23,156 bases of DNA from Nitronereus sp964503895 (GCA_964503895.1 CAZDCF010000018.1:1-23156); one strand, 5' to 3'; shown: positions 15,335 through 23,156, counted from the stretch's first letter. Numbers and translations are program-made. The notes: generated from the letters alone by a model not told the origin.

Positions 15335-16507
15335 ATGATATCGGGTCGAGGAGATGCCTTGCAATTGTTATTGGAATGGAAGTCGACTGTTGCCGAACGA
15401 CGACCTTTCAATTCGGTTGATCGTACAGTGTTAACGATTACGTATCTCTTGCTCTTGATTGGACTGATTATGGTGTTTAGCGCGAGTGGGCCAATGGCGG
15501 AAACGCGGTACGGTGATTCCATGTTTTTTCTGAAGCGGCAGGCCGTATGGATCACGTTGGGGCTGTTGGTTCTTCATTGGGTATCACGACAAGATTACGG
15601 AATGTGGAAGTCGCTCATGCCATTCATGCTGGGTATGACCTTTGTAATTCTTGTCTTAGTGCTTATGCCTACGGTGGGTTCTGAAGTGAATGGCGCGCGA
15701 CGTTGGTTTCGGTTTCTATGGTTCTCGTTTCAACCAGGTGAGTTGGCGAAACTTACCGTGGTTTTATACCTCGCTTCGTTTCTCGTGCGAAGAAAAGAAG
15801 ACATCACCAATTTTACTAAAGGCATATTAGCTCCGGCGATTGTCGTTGGGCTATTGGCCTTGCTCGCGCTTCTTGAGCCCGATATGGGAACGGCGGTGGT
15901 CATGGTTTCTATTTTATTGGGCCTACTCTTTCTGGGGGGTGCCCGACTTAGTCATTTAAGTGGTCTTGTCCTAAGTCTTTTGCCACTGGCCTATATGCTC
16001 ATCATGCAGTCTGGTTACCGGCGTCGTCGGTTCATGAGTTTTCTTGACCCGTGGGAGGATCCTACTAATGTTGGGTTTCAACTTACTCAATCGTTTGTGG
16101 CATTGGGTAATGGTGGCCTTGCCGGAGTGGGATTAGGGGGAGGGCGACAAAAGCTTTTCTTCCTACCTGAAGCCCATGCGGATTTTGTGTTGGCCTTGGT
16201 AGGGGAAGAATTAGGCTTTTTGGGCACGGGCTTGTTGATGGTCTTGTTCATGATCTTACTTGTCAAAGGGTTTCGAATTGCTGGGCGGGCACCTGATGCT
16301 TTTGGCCGGCACTTGGCGAGTGGAGTCACCCTTTTGATAGGGATTCAAGTTTTAATAAACGCTGGAGTAGTTTCAGGATTGTTGCCGACGAAGGGTCTTA
16401 CCCTGCCATTGGTGAGTTATGGAGGATCGTCACTGCTAGTCAGCCTCATTGCCATTGGAATTTTATTGAGTATTTCACGGGCAGATCCGGCTAGTCGTGT
16501 GGTGTAA
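15335..16507 (+). CDS. ftsW: Septal peptidoglycan polymerase FtsW (SEDS family)
   Basis: A 390-residue membrane protein with about ten hydrophobic helices after a cytoplasmic tail. FtsW polymerises lipid II into septal glycan strands in complex with FtsI, whose gene lies upstream in the same cluster. SEDS motifs: MVFSASG near 46-52, NGARRW at 119-124, QPGE at 133-136 (QPSE in many homologues), LEPDMGT at 180-186, LPEAHADF at 277-284 with the conserved aspartate D283, and LPLVSYGGSS at 357-366. Start is not certain: ATG 15335 has GGAG 11 bases upstream, while TTG 15359 has GAGGAG at 5 bases and would remove 8 non-conserved residues. RodA is the alternative SEDS protein, but context favours FtsW. 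Confidence 0.95.
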   Translation: MISGRGDALQLLLEWKSTVAERRPFNSVDRTVLTITYLLLLIGLIMVFSASGPMAETRYGDSMFFLKRQAVWITLGLLVLHWVSRQDYGMWKSLMPFMLGMTFVILVLVLMPTVGSEVNGARRWFRFLWFSFQPGELAKLTVVLYLASFLVRRKEDITNFTKGILAPAIVVGLLALLALLEPDMGTAVVMVSILLGLLFLGGARLSHLSGLVLSLLPLAYMLIMQSGYRRRRFMSFLDPWEDPTNVGFQLTQSFVALGNGGLAGVGLGGGRQKLFFLPEAHADFVLALVGEELGFLGTGLLMVLFMILLVKGFRIAGRAPDAFGRHLASGVTLLIGIQVLINAGVVSGLLPTKGLTLPLVSYGGSSLLVSLIAIGILLSISRADPASRVV

Positions 16508-16517
16508 AACGGGTGGA

Positions 16518-17597
16518 ATGAACGTGGTCATTGCAGCAGGGGGAACAGGAGGGCATTTCTTTCCCGCTATTGCTTTGGCAGAGGAATTTCGCAGACGTGA
16601 TGCTAGTGCATCGGTGATGTTAATTGGAACCGGAAGGGCATTGGAACAAATGATGATGGCGGAAACAGATATCAAGATAGTACCGCTCGAGGTGCGCGGT
16701 ATAGTAGGGCAAGGAATCTCCGCATCTCTTCGGGCGCTGTTGTTGATCCCTAAAGCCATCGGAAAAGCCGTACGTCTCTTGCGTTCAACTCAGGTGGATT
16801 TAGTAATCGGAACTGGAGGATATACTAGTCCCCCGGTTGTGATTGCAGCTTGGTTGTTGGGGATCAAGCGTGTTCTTTTAGAGCCTAATGCTATCCCTGG
16901 CCTTGCCAATCGAGTGTTGGGGCCGTTGGCGGACCGAGTGTTTGTTTCATTCGAACAAGCCGTGAGTTATTTCAATCCTAAAAAATCTGCAGTTGTCGGG
17001 GCTCCCATCCGTCAGGCTTTTGTTAATCTTTCTCTAGCCGAGCATTCCGGTGCAGTCAAGACGTTGTTGGTTTGTGGAGGAAGTCAAGGAGCAACGGCTC
17101 TTAACACTGCAATGATTGATGCCGTGAAAGCGTCGAATCATCTTCGTACTGAATTAACAATCATTCATCAAACTGGGACAACTGATTTTGAACGGGTGAA
17201 GAAAGCGTATGAAGAGATAAACGCAAAAGTGGAGGTAGTTCCGTTTGTGAAGGATATGCCTAAGGTTTTGTGGGCAGCCGACTTGGTGGTTTCACGGTGC
17301 GGTGCATTGACGCTAGCTGAAATTGCAGCTTGCGGAAAGCCATCGATCCTGATTCCGTTCCCAGCTTCTACCCATCAACATCAAGAACATAATGCTCGTG
17401 CTATAGAACAGGCGGGAGCTGGGCTAATGATTCTCCAGTCCGAATTGACGGGGCCGCGCTTGGTACAAACCCTTGAAATGCTAGAAAGCAATCAAGAACA
17501 GATGCGTTCAATGGCTGAGAAAAGTTTGAGGTTGCGTAAAATAGATTCCGCCGAAGTCATGGTTAAGGAATGTGAACAATTGGTCATGGAAAACTGA
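16518..17597 (+). CDS. murG: UDP-GlcNAc:lipid I GlcNAc transferase MurG
   Basis: A 359-residue GT28 glycosyltransferase that adds GlcNAc to lipid I to form lipid II at the inner face of the membrane. The N-terminal acceptor domain holds GGTGGHFFPA at 8-17, GTGGY at 98-102 and LEPNAIPG at 121-128. The C-terminal UDP-GlcNAc domain holds GGSQGA at 187-192, SRCGALTLAE at 259-268 and the HQHQEHNA segment at 286-293. Many homologues have EQNAVPG where this has EPNAIPG. The ATG at 16518 is chosen over a GTG at 16497 because it begins the protein right at the first beta strand and has GGGTGGA just upstream. It follows ftsW after 10 bases. Confidence 0.96.
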   Translation: MNVVIAAGGTGGHFFPAIALAEEFRRRDASASVMLIGTGRALEQMMMAETDIKIVPLEVRGIVGQGISASLRALLLIPKAIGKAVRLLRSTQVDLVIGTGGYTSPPVVIAAWLLGIKRVLLEPNAIPGLANRVLGPLADRVFVSFEQAVSYFNPKKSAVVGAPIRQAFVNLSLAEHSGAVKTLLVCGGSQGATALNTAMIDAVKASNHLRTELTIIHQTGTTDFERVKKAYEEINAKVEVVPFVKDMPKVLWAADLVVSRCGALTLAEIAACGKPSILIPFPASTHQHQEHNARAIEQAGAGLMILQSELTGPRLVQTLEMLESNQEQMRSMAEKSLRLRKIDSAEVMVKECEQLVMEN

Positions 17598-17625
17598 AAA
17601 GTTGCTGGTTTCTAGTCGCTCGATA

Positions 17626-17699
17626 AAACATGCTTAAGGCCATGATGTGCAAATTTCAAAACGTGAGATACGACATACGAGATACGAAAAGGCATGTTT
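17626..17699 (+). promoter_or_regulatory. Predicted leader stem covering the murC start codon
   Basis: AAACATGCTT at 17626-17635 can pair with AGGCATGTTT at 17690-17699 (10 pairs, one G-U). The downstream arm contains the murC ATG (17694-17696) and the AGG that would act as ribosome binding site. The 54-base loop holds the 7-bp tandem repeats. The CATG core is self-complementary, so part of the match is easy to obtain by chance. No terminator or good promoter is seen in this 96-base gap. Confidence 0.35.
17666..17686 (+). repeat. Three tandem 7-bp repeats (ARATACG-like) between murG and murC
   Basis: AGATACG (17666-17672), ACATACG (17673-17679) and AGATACG (17680-17686) follow one another without spacer; the middle copy differs at one base. 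They lie 8 bases before the murC start, in one of the few real gaps inside the cluster. Their role is unknown; they may be a simple-sequence intergenic repeat or a protein-binding array. Confidence 0.7.
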
Positions 17700-19073
17700 A
17701 GAAAAATTCAGCATATTCATCTGGTTGGTATTGGTGGTAGCGGGATGAGTGGAATTGCCGAAGTGCTATTGACGCTGGGGTATAAAGTTACGGGATCAGA
17801 CTTAGCGCAATCGGACACCACTCGTCGCTTGGAGACTCTGGGCGGAAAGATTTTTATTGGCCATGAAGCGTCTCATGTTGAAGGAGCGGAGGTCGTTGTT
17901 ATTTCTTCAGCCGTTCAGTCTACCAATCCAGAAGTCGTTGCAGCTCGTGAATACATTATTCCGGTGATCCCGAGAGCGGAAATGCTAGCCGAATTGATGC
18001 GCTTGAAATTCGGAATCGCTATTGCCGGGGCCCATGGTAAGACTACGACTACGTCGTTAGTCGCTTCGGTGTTGGCGTATGCCGGGCTTGATCCGACCTT
18101 TGTGGTTGGAGGAAAAGTCAACGCCATGGGGACGCATGCTCGGCTAGGACGGAGCGATCTGCTTATCGCAGAGGCTGACGAAAGCGATGGTTCGTTTCTT
18201 CGTTTGTCGCCTTCCATAAGTGTTGTCACGAATATGGATCGGGAGCATCTTGACCATTATGGGACCATGGGACAATTGGAAAAAGCCTTTTGGGAATTCG
18301 CGAACAAAGTACCATTCTACGGCGTTGCCATTCTATGCAGTGATGACCCCTGCTTGCGAACTTTTTTGCCTAAGATGATTAAGCGATACATCACCTATGG
18401 CCTGAAAGAGTTATCTGATGGAGGACAGCCGGATATCTTTGCGTCAGATGTGGTGATCACTGGTCGTGTTAGTAATTTTCGTGCCTATTTTCGTGGTAAA
18501 AAATTAGGACCATTCCGGTTAAATATTCCTGGGATTCACAATGTATCGAATGCCTTGGCCGCTATGGCCGTAGCCTTGGAATTAGAGGTGCCGGTTGATC
18601 TGATTCGAAAAGGCTTGGCTTCCTTTTCCGGGGTGGAACGGCGGTTCCATATTCGAGGAGAAAAAAAAGGCATTGTGATGGTTGATGATTACGGACACCA
18701 CCCAACGGAAATTCGGTGTACCATTGGTGCGGCTAAAACTGCATGGCCGGGACGACTGATTGTGTTATTCCAGCCGCATCGTTTTTCCCGAACAAAGGAC
18801 TTAGCTAAAGAATTCGCTGAAGCATTTGATCAGGCCGATGTCGTCTATGTTACGGACATTTATTCTGCCGGGGAATCTCCGATTCCTGGAGTGACCGGGG
18901 AAGGCCTAGCTCAGCAAATTCAGGCGAACGGTCATCCATCTGTGAATTGGATTGGGAAAAAGGAGGGGTTAGTTAAGCAAGTGTTGCCTACCCTAGCTTC
19001 GGGAGATGTCGTACTTACCCTCGGAGCCGGAGATATTTGGAAGGTGGGTAGTGAATTATTGGAGTCTTTGTGA
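17694..19073 (+). CDS. murC: UDP-MurNAc:L-alanine ligase MurC
   Basis: A 459-residue Mur ligase that adds the first amino acid, L-alanine, to UDP-MurNAc in the cytoplasm. N-terminal UDP-binding loop GIGGSGMSG at 12-20, P-loop GAHGKTTTT at 112-120, DESDGSF at 162-168, NMDREHLDHY at 180-189, GIHNVSNALAA at 280-290, DDYGHHPTEI at 331-340 and QPHRFSRT at 360-367 are all as expected. The start MFRKIQHIHLVGIGG is typical, so ATG 17694 is probably right, yet the only Shine-Dalgarno-like bases (AAAAGG) end one base before it. The gene lies 96 bases after murG, the longest gap between rsmH and ftsA, and overlaps murB by four bases. Confidence 0.96.
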   Translation: MFRKIQHIHLVGIGGSGMSGIAEVLLTLGYKVTGSDLAQSDTTRRLETLGGKIFIGHEASHVEGAEVVVISSAVQSTNPEVVAAREYIIPVIPRAEMLAELMRLKFGIAIAGAHGKTTTTSLVASVLAYAGLDPTFVVGGKVNAMGTHARLGRSDLLIAEADESDGSFLRLSPSISVVTNMDREHLDHYGTMGQLEKAFWEFANKVPFYGVAILCSDDPCLRTFLPKMIKRYITYGLKELSDGGQPDIFASDVVITGRVSNFRAYFRGKKLGPFRLNIPGIHNVSNALAAMAVALELEVPVDLIRKGLASFSGVERRFHIRGEKKGIVMVDDYGHHPTEIRCTIGAAKTAWPGRLIVLFQPHRFSRTKDLAKEFAEAFDQADVVYVTDIYSAGESPIPGVTGEGLAQQIQANGHPSVNWIGKKEGLVKQVLPTLASGDVVLTLGAGDIWKVGSELLESL

Positions 19074-20035
19074 ATACTTTGGTGACTCCATCCTCGATTC
19101 ATGGTGAGTCTTTGGCGAAGTCGGGTATGACGAAACATCAAGACTTGATAGCAGCCATGGACGGTATTCAAGGGTTCGTGACCTTTGATGCGCCGCTTCG
19201 GGAACTTACAACACTTCGTGTTGGGGGGCCAGCCGATGCTCTGGTTGCGCCCAAGGATATAAATGATACCTGTCAGCTTATGGCACAAGCGCATCAAGCT
19301 CAAGTGCCCTTGTGCGTGTTAGGTGGAACGAACGTCCTGATCCAAGATGGCGGAATCCGTGGCATTGTGGTGAGTCTATCGAATCTCAACACCATTGCTG
19401 TCGAAGGGGAAGATAGCACCATCGTCTATGCCGGCGGAGGCGTGCGAATGCCGACTTTACTCGGGTTCGTGGGAAGCCAATCGCTTACCGGGTTGGAATG
19501 GGCGGCCGGAATTCCTGGTACCGTCGGTGGGGCGGTAGTCATGAATGCGGGAACTCATCTTGGTGAAATGAAGGATTGCCTACAGGCCATTCAAATGATC
19601 AACTCAGAAGGCCGTGTAGTCGTGTATCCCGCCGCTGCCTTAGCATTTTCCTACAGGTGCACCAATTTACCAGAAGGGATTGTGGTAGGTGCATGGTTGC
19701 AACTCGCTCGATCCGAAAAAACGAAAGTGGAATCCACCACGAAATTGTATCTGCAATATCGTAAGAATACGCAACCGCTGACGCAACCGAATTCCGGATC
19801 GGTTTTTAAAAATCCCCCGAAGACCTCGGCAGGTAAACTGATTGAGGAAGCGGGATTAAAGGGATTTAGGATCGGAGATGCCCAAGTTTCGTCCAAGCAT
19901 GCGAATTTTATTGTCAATCTTGGCAATGCTAGGGCAACGGATATCATTCTACTGATAAAAAAGATTCAGCAGGATGTCTTTCATCGAACTGGCCTTATGC
20001 TGGAACTCGAGTGGAAAATCATCGGAGAAGTATAA
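19070..20035 (+). CDS. murB: UDP-N-acetylenolpyruvoylglucosamine reductase MurB
   Basis: A 321-residue FAD enzyme that reduces enolpyruvyl-UDP-GlcNAc to UDP-MurNAc with NADPH. FAD-binding segments: TTLRVGGPAD at 47-56, LGGTNVLI at 84-91 and GIPGTVGGAVVMNAG at 147-161. The substrate domain has SYRCTN at 194-199, GSVFKNP at 243-249 with the expected catalytic serine S244, AGKLIEEAGLKG and SSKHANFIVN. A late glutamate (E312 or E314) matches the second catalytic residue. The lack of the long insert of the E. coli form suggests the shorter type II enzyme. GTG 19070 overlaps the murC stop (GTGA) and has GGAG at 19061-19064; ATG 19127 is a possible internal alternative. Confidence 0.95.
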   Translation: MNTLVTPSSIHGESLAKSGMTKHQDLIAAMDGIQGFVTFDAPLRELTTLRVGGPADALVAPKDINDTCQLMAQAHQAQVPLCVLGGTNVLIQDGGIRGIVVSLSNLNTIAVEGEDSTIVYAGGGVRMPTLLGFVGSQSLTGLEWAAGIPGTVGGAVVMNAGTHLGEMKDCLQAIQMINSEGRVVVYPAAALAFSYRCTNLPEGIVVGAWLQLARSEKTKVESTTKLYLQYRKNTQPLTQPNSGSVFKNPPKTSAGKLIEEAGLKGFRIGDAQVSSKHANFIVNLGNARATDIILLIKKIQQDVFHRTGLMLELEWKIIGEV

Positions 20036-20047
20036 GCGGAAAAGCCT

Positions 20048-20971
20048 ATGCCAATAACGAAAGCCCATATTGGAGTCCTGATGGGAGGCACATCTGCTGA
20101 ACGGGAGATTTCGCTTAAAACCGGCAAGGCCATCTATGCGGCGCTAAGGCGGCGTGGATATCAGGCAAGTACGATTGATGTTGATGCTTCGTTGCCATGG
20201 GTTCTGAAGAAAAAAAAGATCGATGTGGCCTTTCTAGCATTACATGGACCTGGCGGAGAAGATGGAACTGTTCAAGGAATGTTGGATGTGCTGGGTATTC
20301 CTTATACAGGATCAGGTGTTCGCGCGAGTGCAGTGGGTATGGATAAGTCGATGACTAAAGCCTTAGTCGAGCGTGAGGGAGTGCCCGTTGCCTTTGGCAT
20401 GTGTCTGCAAAAAGGGGAAAAGGCTGGACCACCAAAAAAATTGAAATGGCCATTAGTTGTGAAGCCAGTTGATCAAGGGTCAACTGTTGGGGTTTCGATC
20501 GTGTATAACTTGGCGCAATGGAAAACTGCACTTCGGCGGGCCTGGCGACAAGGGTCAGCGGTTTTGGCGGAATCCTACATCGCTGGACGGGAAATTGCGG
20601 TGTCTGTATTGGATGGAAAGGCATTGCCCACTGTGGAAATATTGGCTCCAGAGGGGTTTTACGATTTTGCTGCGAAGTATATTAAGTCCGAAACGCGATA
20701 TTTATGTCCGGCGCCGTTGACTAAAAGGCAAGATCGTCAGGTGAAGGAATGGGCTGTTCGATCGTATCAAGCGTTGGGATGTAAGGGCGCAGCTCGTGTT
20801 GATTTCCGTATCAATGTTGCGGGACGACCATTTTTTTTGGAGATCAACACAATTCCCGGCATGACGGAACGTAGTCTGTTGCCAATGGCTGCGGCTCAAG
20901 CCCGAATAAGTTACGAAGCGTTGACTGAACGTATTCTTAAGTCGGCATTCAAGCGGAAACCATTGGGGTAA
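20048..20971 (+). CDS. ddl: D-alanine--D-alanine ligase
   Basis: A 307-residue ATP-grasp ligase that makes the D-Ala-D-Ala used by MurF. The N-terminal substrate domain has VLMGGTSAEREISL at 10-23 (E18 conserved) and ALHGPGGEDGTVQG at 64-77. The ATP-grasp domain has VVKPVDQGSTVGV at 137-149, AESYIAGREIAVSV at 174-187 and the loop YDFAAKY at 205-211. The metal and phosphate site follows as ARVDFR and LEINTIPGMTERSL (264-277). It is about the same length as E. coli DdlB (306). The tyrosine-containing loop is expected of D-Ala-adding enzymes rather than D-lactate-adding resistance variants, though this was judged by eye. It follows murB after 12 bases. Confidence 0.95.
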   Translation: MPITKAHIGVLMGGTSAEREISLKTGKAIYAALRRRGYQASTIDVDASLPWVLKKKKIDVAFLALHGPGGEDGTVQGMLDVLGIPYTGSGVRASAVGMDKSMTKALVEREGVPVAFGMCLQKGEKAGPPKKLKWPLVVKPVDQGSTVGVSIVYNLAQWKTALRRAWRQGSAVLAESYIAGREIAVSVLDGKALPTVEILAPEGFYDFAAKYIKSETRYLCPAPLTKRQDRQVKEWAVRSYQALGCKGAARVDFRINVAGRPFFLEINTIPGMTERSLLPMAAAQARISYEALTERILKSAFKRKPLG

Positions 20972-20984
20972 GAAAATCATAACC

Positions 20985-21800
20985 ATGAGCCAACGCAACT
21001 TGCTTACTTCAATAAGTAGAAATCAATCAAGCCGTACTATCATGGAACGGCAGTCTTTGTGGCGCCGATTTCTTATCGTAGGAGTGGTTTTGATACTTGG
21101 TGCAGTTAGTTATCAATTTGCGACGAAAGCCATGGCAGGATGGGCTTCCATTCATCACGTATCCATATCTGGTGTGAAGTCGATGAAGCGAGGAGAAATT
21201 CTCGCATTGTTGGCACTCCCAACTGAGAGTAGTTTATGGACGATTGATTCTGCCATGTTGCAAAAACGGTTAGAAGCGCACCCGCGGATTGCTTCGGCTT
21301 CAGTTGGCCGAGCACTTCCTCACACATTAGCGATTATGATCGATGAACGTGTGCCAGCTGCAAACTTTCATCATGCAGGAGGCCAATTGTTCGTGGATCA
21401 AGACGGAGTGGTTTTGTCCATTGCACCTGAAGATATCACGTCAGGCTTGCCAATATTCTCAGGGCTTTCCGCCATACGATTGTTGGAAGGGGATGTTGCT
21501 ACGCGCGATCAAACTCGGTTGGGAGTGGAGATCGTCAGGCTTCTGAGAGAGCGATCACATAGCCAGATTCGCATTCATTTTCGTGGCTTAAGCGAGATCG
21601 TCGCAGTGGCTGATGGTGTGATGTACTGGTTTAATCAACGTGTGCAGGAAGCCTGGAAACAATATCTGTCATTGGAGACGACCATTTTTGAAGGATTACC
21701 AACGAAACCATATGAAATTGATTTACGGTATTCAGACAAAGTGATTGTTCGGCAAGGGGGTGATCAAAAATCATGGCCAAAAAAGAACACATCGTTGTAG
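20985..21800 (+). CDS. ftsQ: Cell division protein FtsQ
   Basis: A 271-residue bitopic protein that recruits FtsL and FtsB to the divisome. A basic cytoplasmic tail (1-27) and one membrane helix (about 28-45, FLIVGVVLILGAVSYQF) are followed by a periplasmic POTRA domain (about 55-122, HHVSISGVKSMKRGEI and SLWTIDSAML). The FtsQ beta domain comes next, with LFVDQDGVVLS at 135-145. The ATG at 20985 has only a weak ribosome binding site; ATG 21042 (MERQSLWRRF) is an alternative that keeps the whole helix. The 3' end overlaps ftsA by 28 bases. The gene follows ddl after 13 bases, the standard dcw order. Confidence 0.92.
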   Translation: MSQRNLLTSISRNQSSRTIMERQSLWRRFLIVGVVLILGAVSYQFATKAMAGWASIHHVSISGVKSMKRGEILALLALPTESSLWTIDSAMLQKRLEAHPRIASASVGRALPHTLAIMIDERVPAANFHHAGGQLFVDQDGVVLSIAPEDITSGLPIFSGLSAIRLLEGDVATRDQTRLGVEIVRLLRERSHSQIRIHFRGLSEIVAVADGVMYWFNQRVQEAWKQYLSLETTIFEGLPTKPYEIDLRYSDKVIVRQGGDQKSWPKKNTSL

Positions 21801-23020
21801 GACTGGATATCGGCACTACGAAGATTTGTGCCATTGTCGCGGAAATGACCAGCGATCAGGAGATCAACATTGTTGGTGTGGGGTCTAGTCCATCCAGAGG
21901 TTTGCGCAAAGGGGTTGTGGTTAACATCGAAAGCACGGTGGGGTCCATTAAGAAGGCGGTTGAAGAAGCGGAATTGATGGCGGCTGTGCAAATTAATTCT
22001 GTGTACATCGGTATTGCTGGGGGCCATATCTCAAGTGAAACCGTGAATGGGGTAGTGGCGCTCAAGCGGAACGAAGTGATGCAGGCCGATATCCAACGCG
22101 CCATCGAGACCGCTCGAGCAGCGGCAGTGGTGGGTTCTGATCGCCGCGTGCTCCACGTTCTACCTCGGGAATTTATCGTTGATGATCAAGAAGGGATTCG
22201 TGACCCAGTTGGCATGTCCGGTTCGCGCTTAGAAGTTGATATGCATATTGTGACCGGTGCTGTGACCTCGGCGCAAAATTTGGCGAAGTGTGTCAATCGG
22301 GCTGGGCTAGATGTCATTGATATTGTGTTGCAACCTCTTGCCTCGAGTGAAGCAGTTTTAAGCGAAGAGGAAAAAGAACTGGGCATTGCCATGGTCGATC
22401 TTGGCGGCGGCACCTCGGATTTGGCGATTTTTTCAGATGGAACCATAAGCCACTCAGCGGTGCTCCCCGTGGGGGGGCAACATATCACCACGGATTTGCA
22501 AATCGGATTACGTACTTCGTTGGCTGATGCGGAAAAAATAAAAATCCGACATGGTTCAGCTTTGTCATGCATGGTCAAGGATACGGAAATGCTTGAGGTG
22601 CCGAGTGTCGGGGGACGCCCACCACGGGATATCTCCAGGCGGCAAGTTTCGGAGATTATTGAGCCGCGGGTAGAAGAAATTTTTGATTTAGTGCTTCGAG
22701 AGATTCGCCGATCTGGGTATGAGGGGAGATTGGCGGCAGGCGTGGTAATTACTGGTGGAACTTCATTGTTGCAAGGAATGCCAGATGCCGCAGAACGTGT
22801 CCTGGATTTACCGGGAAGGCGAGGGATTCCCTCCGGCGTAGGAGGACTGCGGGATATTGTTGGCAATCCCATGTTCTCAACTGGGGTTGGGTTAATATTG
22901 CACGCGCATCGAATGGATCAAGGATTTGAACTGGTGGGAAAAAACGCTGGTCGAAAAGGCGGGACTAGGTTTGGAAGATGGCTGAATCGAATGAAAAGTT
23001 GGGTGTTGAACTTCTTCTGA
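21773..23020 (+). CDS. ftsA: Cell division protein FtsA
   Basis: A 415-residue actin-like ATPase that tethers FtsZ filaments to the membrane and signals to the divisome. It has phosphate-1 VGLDIGTTKICAIV at 9-22, the 1C subdomain specific to FtsA (about 85-165, containing LHVLPREFIVDD), phosphate-2 MVDLGGGTSDLAIF at 207-220 and adenosine motif VVITGGTSLLQG at 324-335. The final residues (399-415, RFGRWLNRMKSWVLNFF) form the expected amphipathic membrane-targeting helix. ATG 21773 lies inside the end of ftsQ and follows a G-rich AAGGGGGTGAT ribosome binding site. ftsZ starts 108 bases downstream. Confidence 0.97.
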   Translation: MAKKEHIVVGLDIGTTKICAIVAEMTSDQEINIVGVGSSPSRGLRKGVVVNIESTVGSIKKAVEEAELMAAVQINSVYIGIAGGHISSETVNGVVALKRNEVMQADIQRAIETARAAAVVGSDRRVLHVLPREFIVDDQEGIRDPVGMSGSRLEVDMHIVTGAVTSAQNLAKCVNRAGLDVIDIVLQPLASSEAVLSEEEKELGIAMVDLGGGTSDLAIFSDGTISHSAVLPVGGQHITTDLQIGLRTSLADAEKIKIRHGSALSCMVKDTEMLEVPSVGGRPPRDISRRQVSEIIEPRVEEIFDLVLREIRRSGYEGRLAAGVVITGGTSLLQGMPDAAERVLDLPGRRGIPSGVGGLRDIVGNPMFSTGVGLILHAHRMDQGFELVGKNAGRKGGTRFGRWLNRMKSWVLNFF

Positions 23021-23049
23021 GAAATTTTTTGAAACTTTTATGGGCAGTA

Positions 23050-23099
23050 GGAAATGTTCAAGAAGGTGTGTCCGTCTGACTTCCTTTTTCAACATTTTC
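23050..23099 (+). promoter_or_regulatory. Long hairpin in the ftsA-ftsZ intercistronic region
   Basis: Bases 23050-23066 pair with 23083-23099: 17-nt arms with 14 Watson-Crick pairs, two G-U pairs and one C-C mismatch, and a 16-base loop. A shorter alternative (GAAG 23062-23065 with CTTC 23080-23083) is mutually exclusive with its tip. It ends 13 bases before the ftsZ ribosome binding site. There is no T-run after it, so it is not a standard terminator. A protective or processing hairpin, or an element tuning ftsZ relative to ftsA, is more likely. Confidence 0.62.
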
Positions 23100-23128
23100 G
23101 ACAAAGGTTTTTGGAAAGGAGGCGTCTC

Positions 23129-23156
23129 ATGTTTTCACTTCAGGAACAAGAATATT
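23129..23156 (+). CDS. ftsZ: Cell division GTPase FtsZ, N-terminus (partial)
   Basis: Only nine codons are inside the window, reading MFSLQEQEY and then running off the edge. The ATG at 23129 has a near-perfect GGAAAGGAGG (23113-23122) 6 bases upstream, the strongest ribosome binding site of the cluster, fitting the high amount of FtsZ that cells need. The identification relies on position after ftsA and on the typical short N-terminal peptide; the GTP-binding tubulin-like domain is not visible. Confidence 0.85.

Noticed and set aside
22186..22872. 228-codon minus-strand open frame
   Set aside because: It lies wholly opposite ftsA, is rich in S, P, R and T as expected of an antisense shadow, and has no recognisable domain or ribosome binding site.
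1..23156. New defence, secretion or mobile system
   Set aside because: Every substantial gene belongs to a well-known housekeeping family in a standard order; no transposase, integrase, toxin-antitoxin pair, CRISPR repeat, tRNA or attachment-site duplication was seen.

Overview
The window is a compact bacterial housekeeping segment dominated by an almost complete division and cell wall (dcw) cluster. Gene content, order and protein style (Gram-negative peptidoglycan pathway, DNPR-type MurE, RNase Y plus YmdB, FtsZ starting MFSLQEQEY) fit a Nitrospirota member, perhaps a moderate-GC Nitrospira-like lineage. That placement is an inference from remembered family resemblance, not from a search. 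No mobile element, prophage, CRISPR array, tRNA or rRNA gene was found.

Left part (1-4503, + strand): the last codons of RNase Y (rny), the phosphodiesterase ymdB, both exonuclease VII subunits (xseA, xseB), the TlyA-type S4/FtsJ RNA methyltransferase and a GalE-like sugar nucleotide epimerase. A near-consensus sigma-70 promoter sits across the xseA stop codon and probably drives xseB-tlyA. A rhodanese gene (4545-4865) lies on the minus strand with its own good promoter and a perfect Shine-Dalgarno sequence. Asparaginyl-tRNA synthetase (5101-6396) follows on the plus strand.

Right part (6655-23156, all + strand): a strong promoter and a leader with 10-bp-spaced TGGG repeats (an MraZ-type operator) precede rsmH-ftsL-ftsI-murE-murF-mraY-murD-ftsW-murG-murC-murB-ddl-ftsQ-ftsA-ftsZ (ftsZ cut by the window edge). 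Most junctions overlap or have very short spacers, so this looks like one long transcription unit. It covers the cytoplasmic Mur ligase steps, lipid I and II synthesis, D-Ala-D-Ala supply, the septal SEDS/PBP synthase pair and the divisome scaffold. The usual first gene, mraZ, is absent although its operator-like repeats remain.

Points that most deserve a second look: (1) rsmH has no ATG, GTG or TTG start that retains its conserved N-terminal HVPVL motif; the reading frame can begin at an ATT codon well placed behind a Shine-Dalgarno sequence and overlapping a three-codon ORF (ATG GAT TAG). (2) The MraZ-like operator lacks a neighbouring mraZ. (3) A 17-nt-arm hairpin lies between ftsA and ftsZ just before the ftsZ ribosome binding site. 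(4) A predicted stem covers the murC start codon, with tandem 7-bp repeats in its loop. I saw no wholly new multi-gene system; the novelty here is regulatory.
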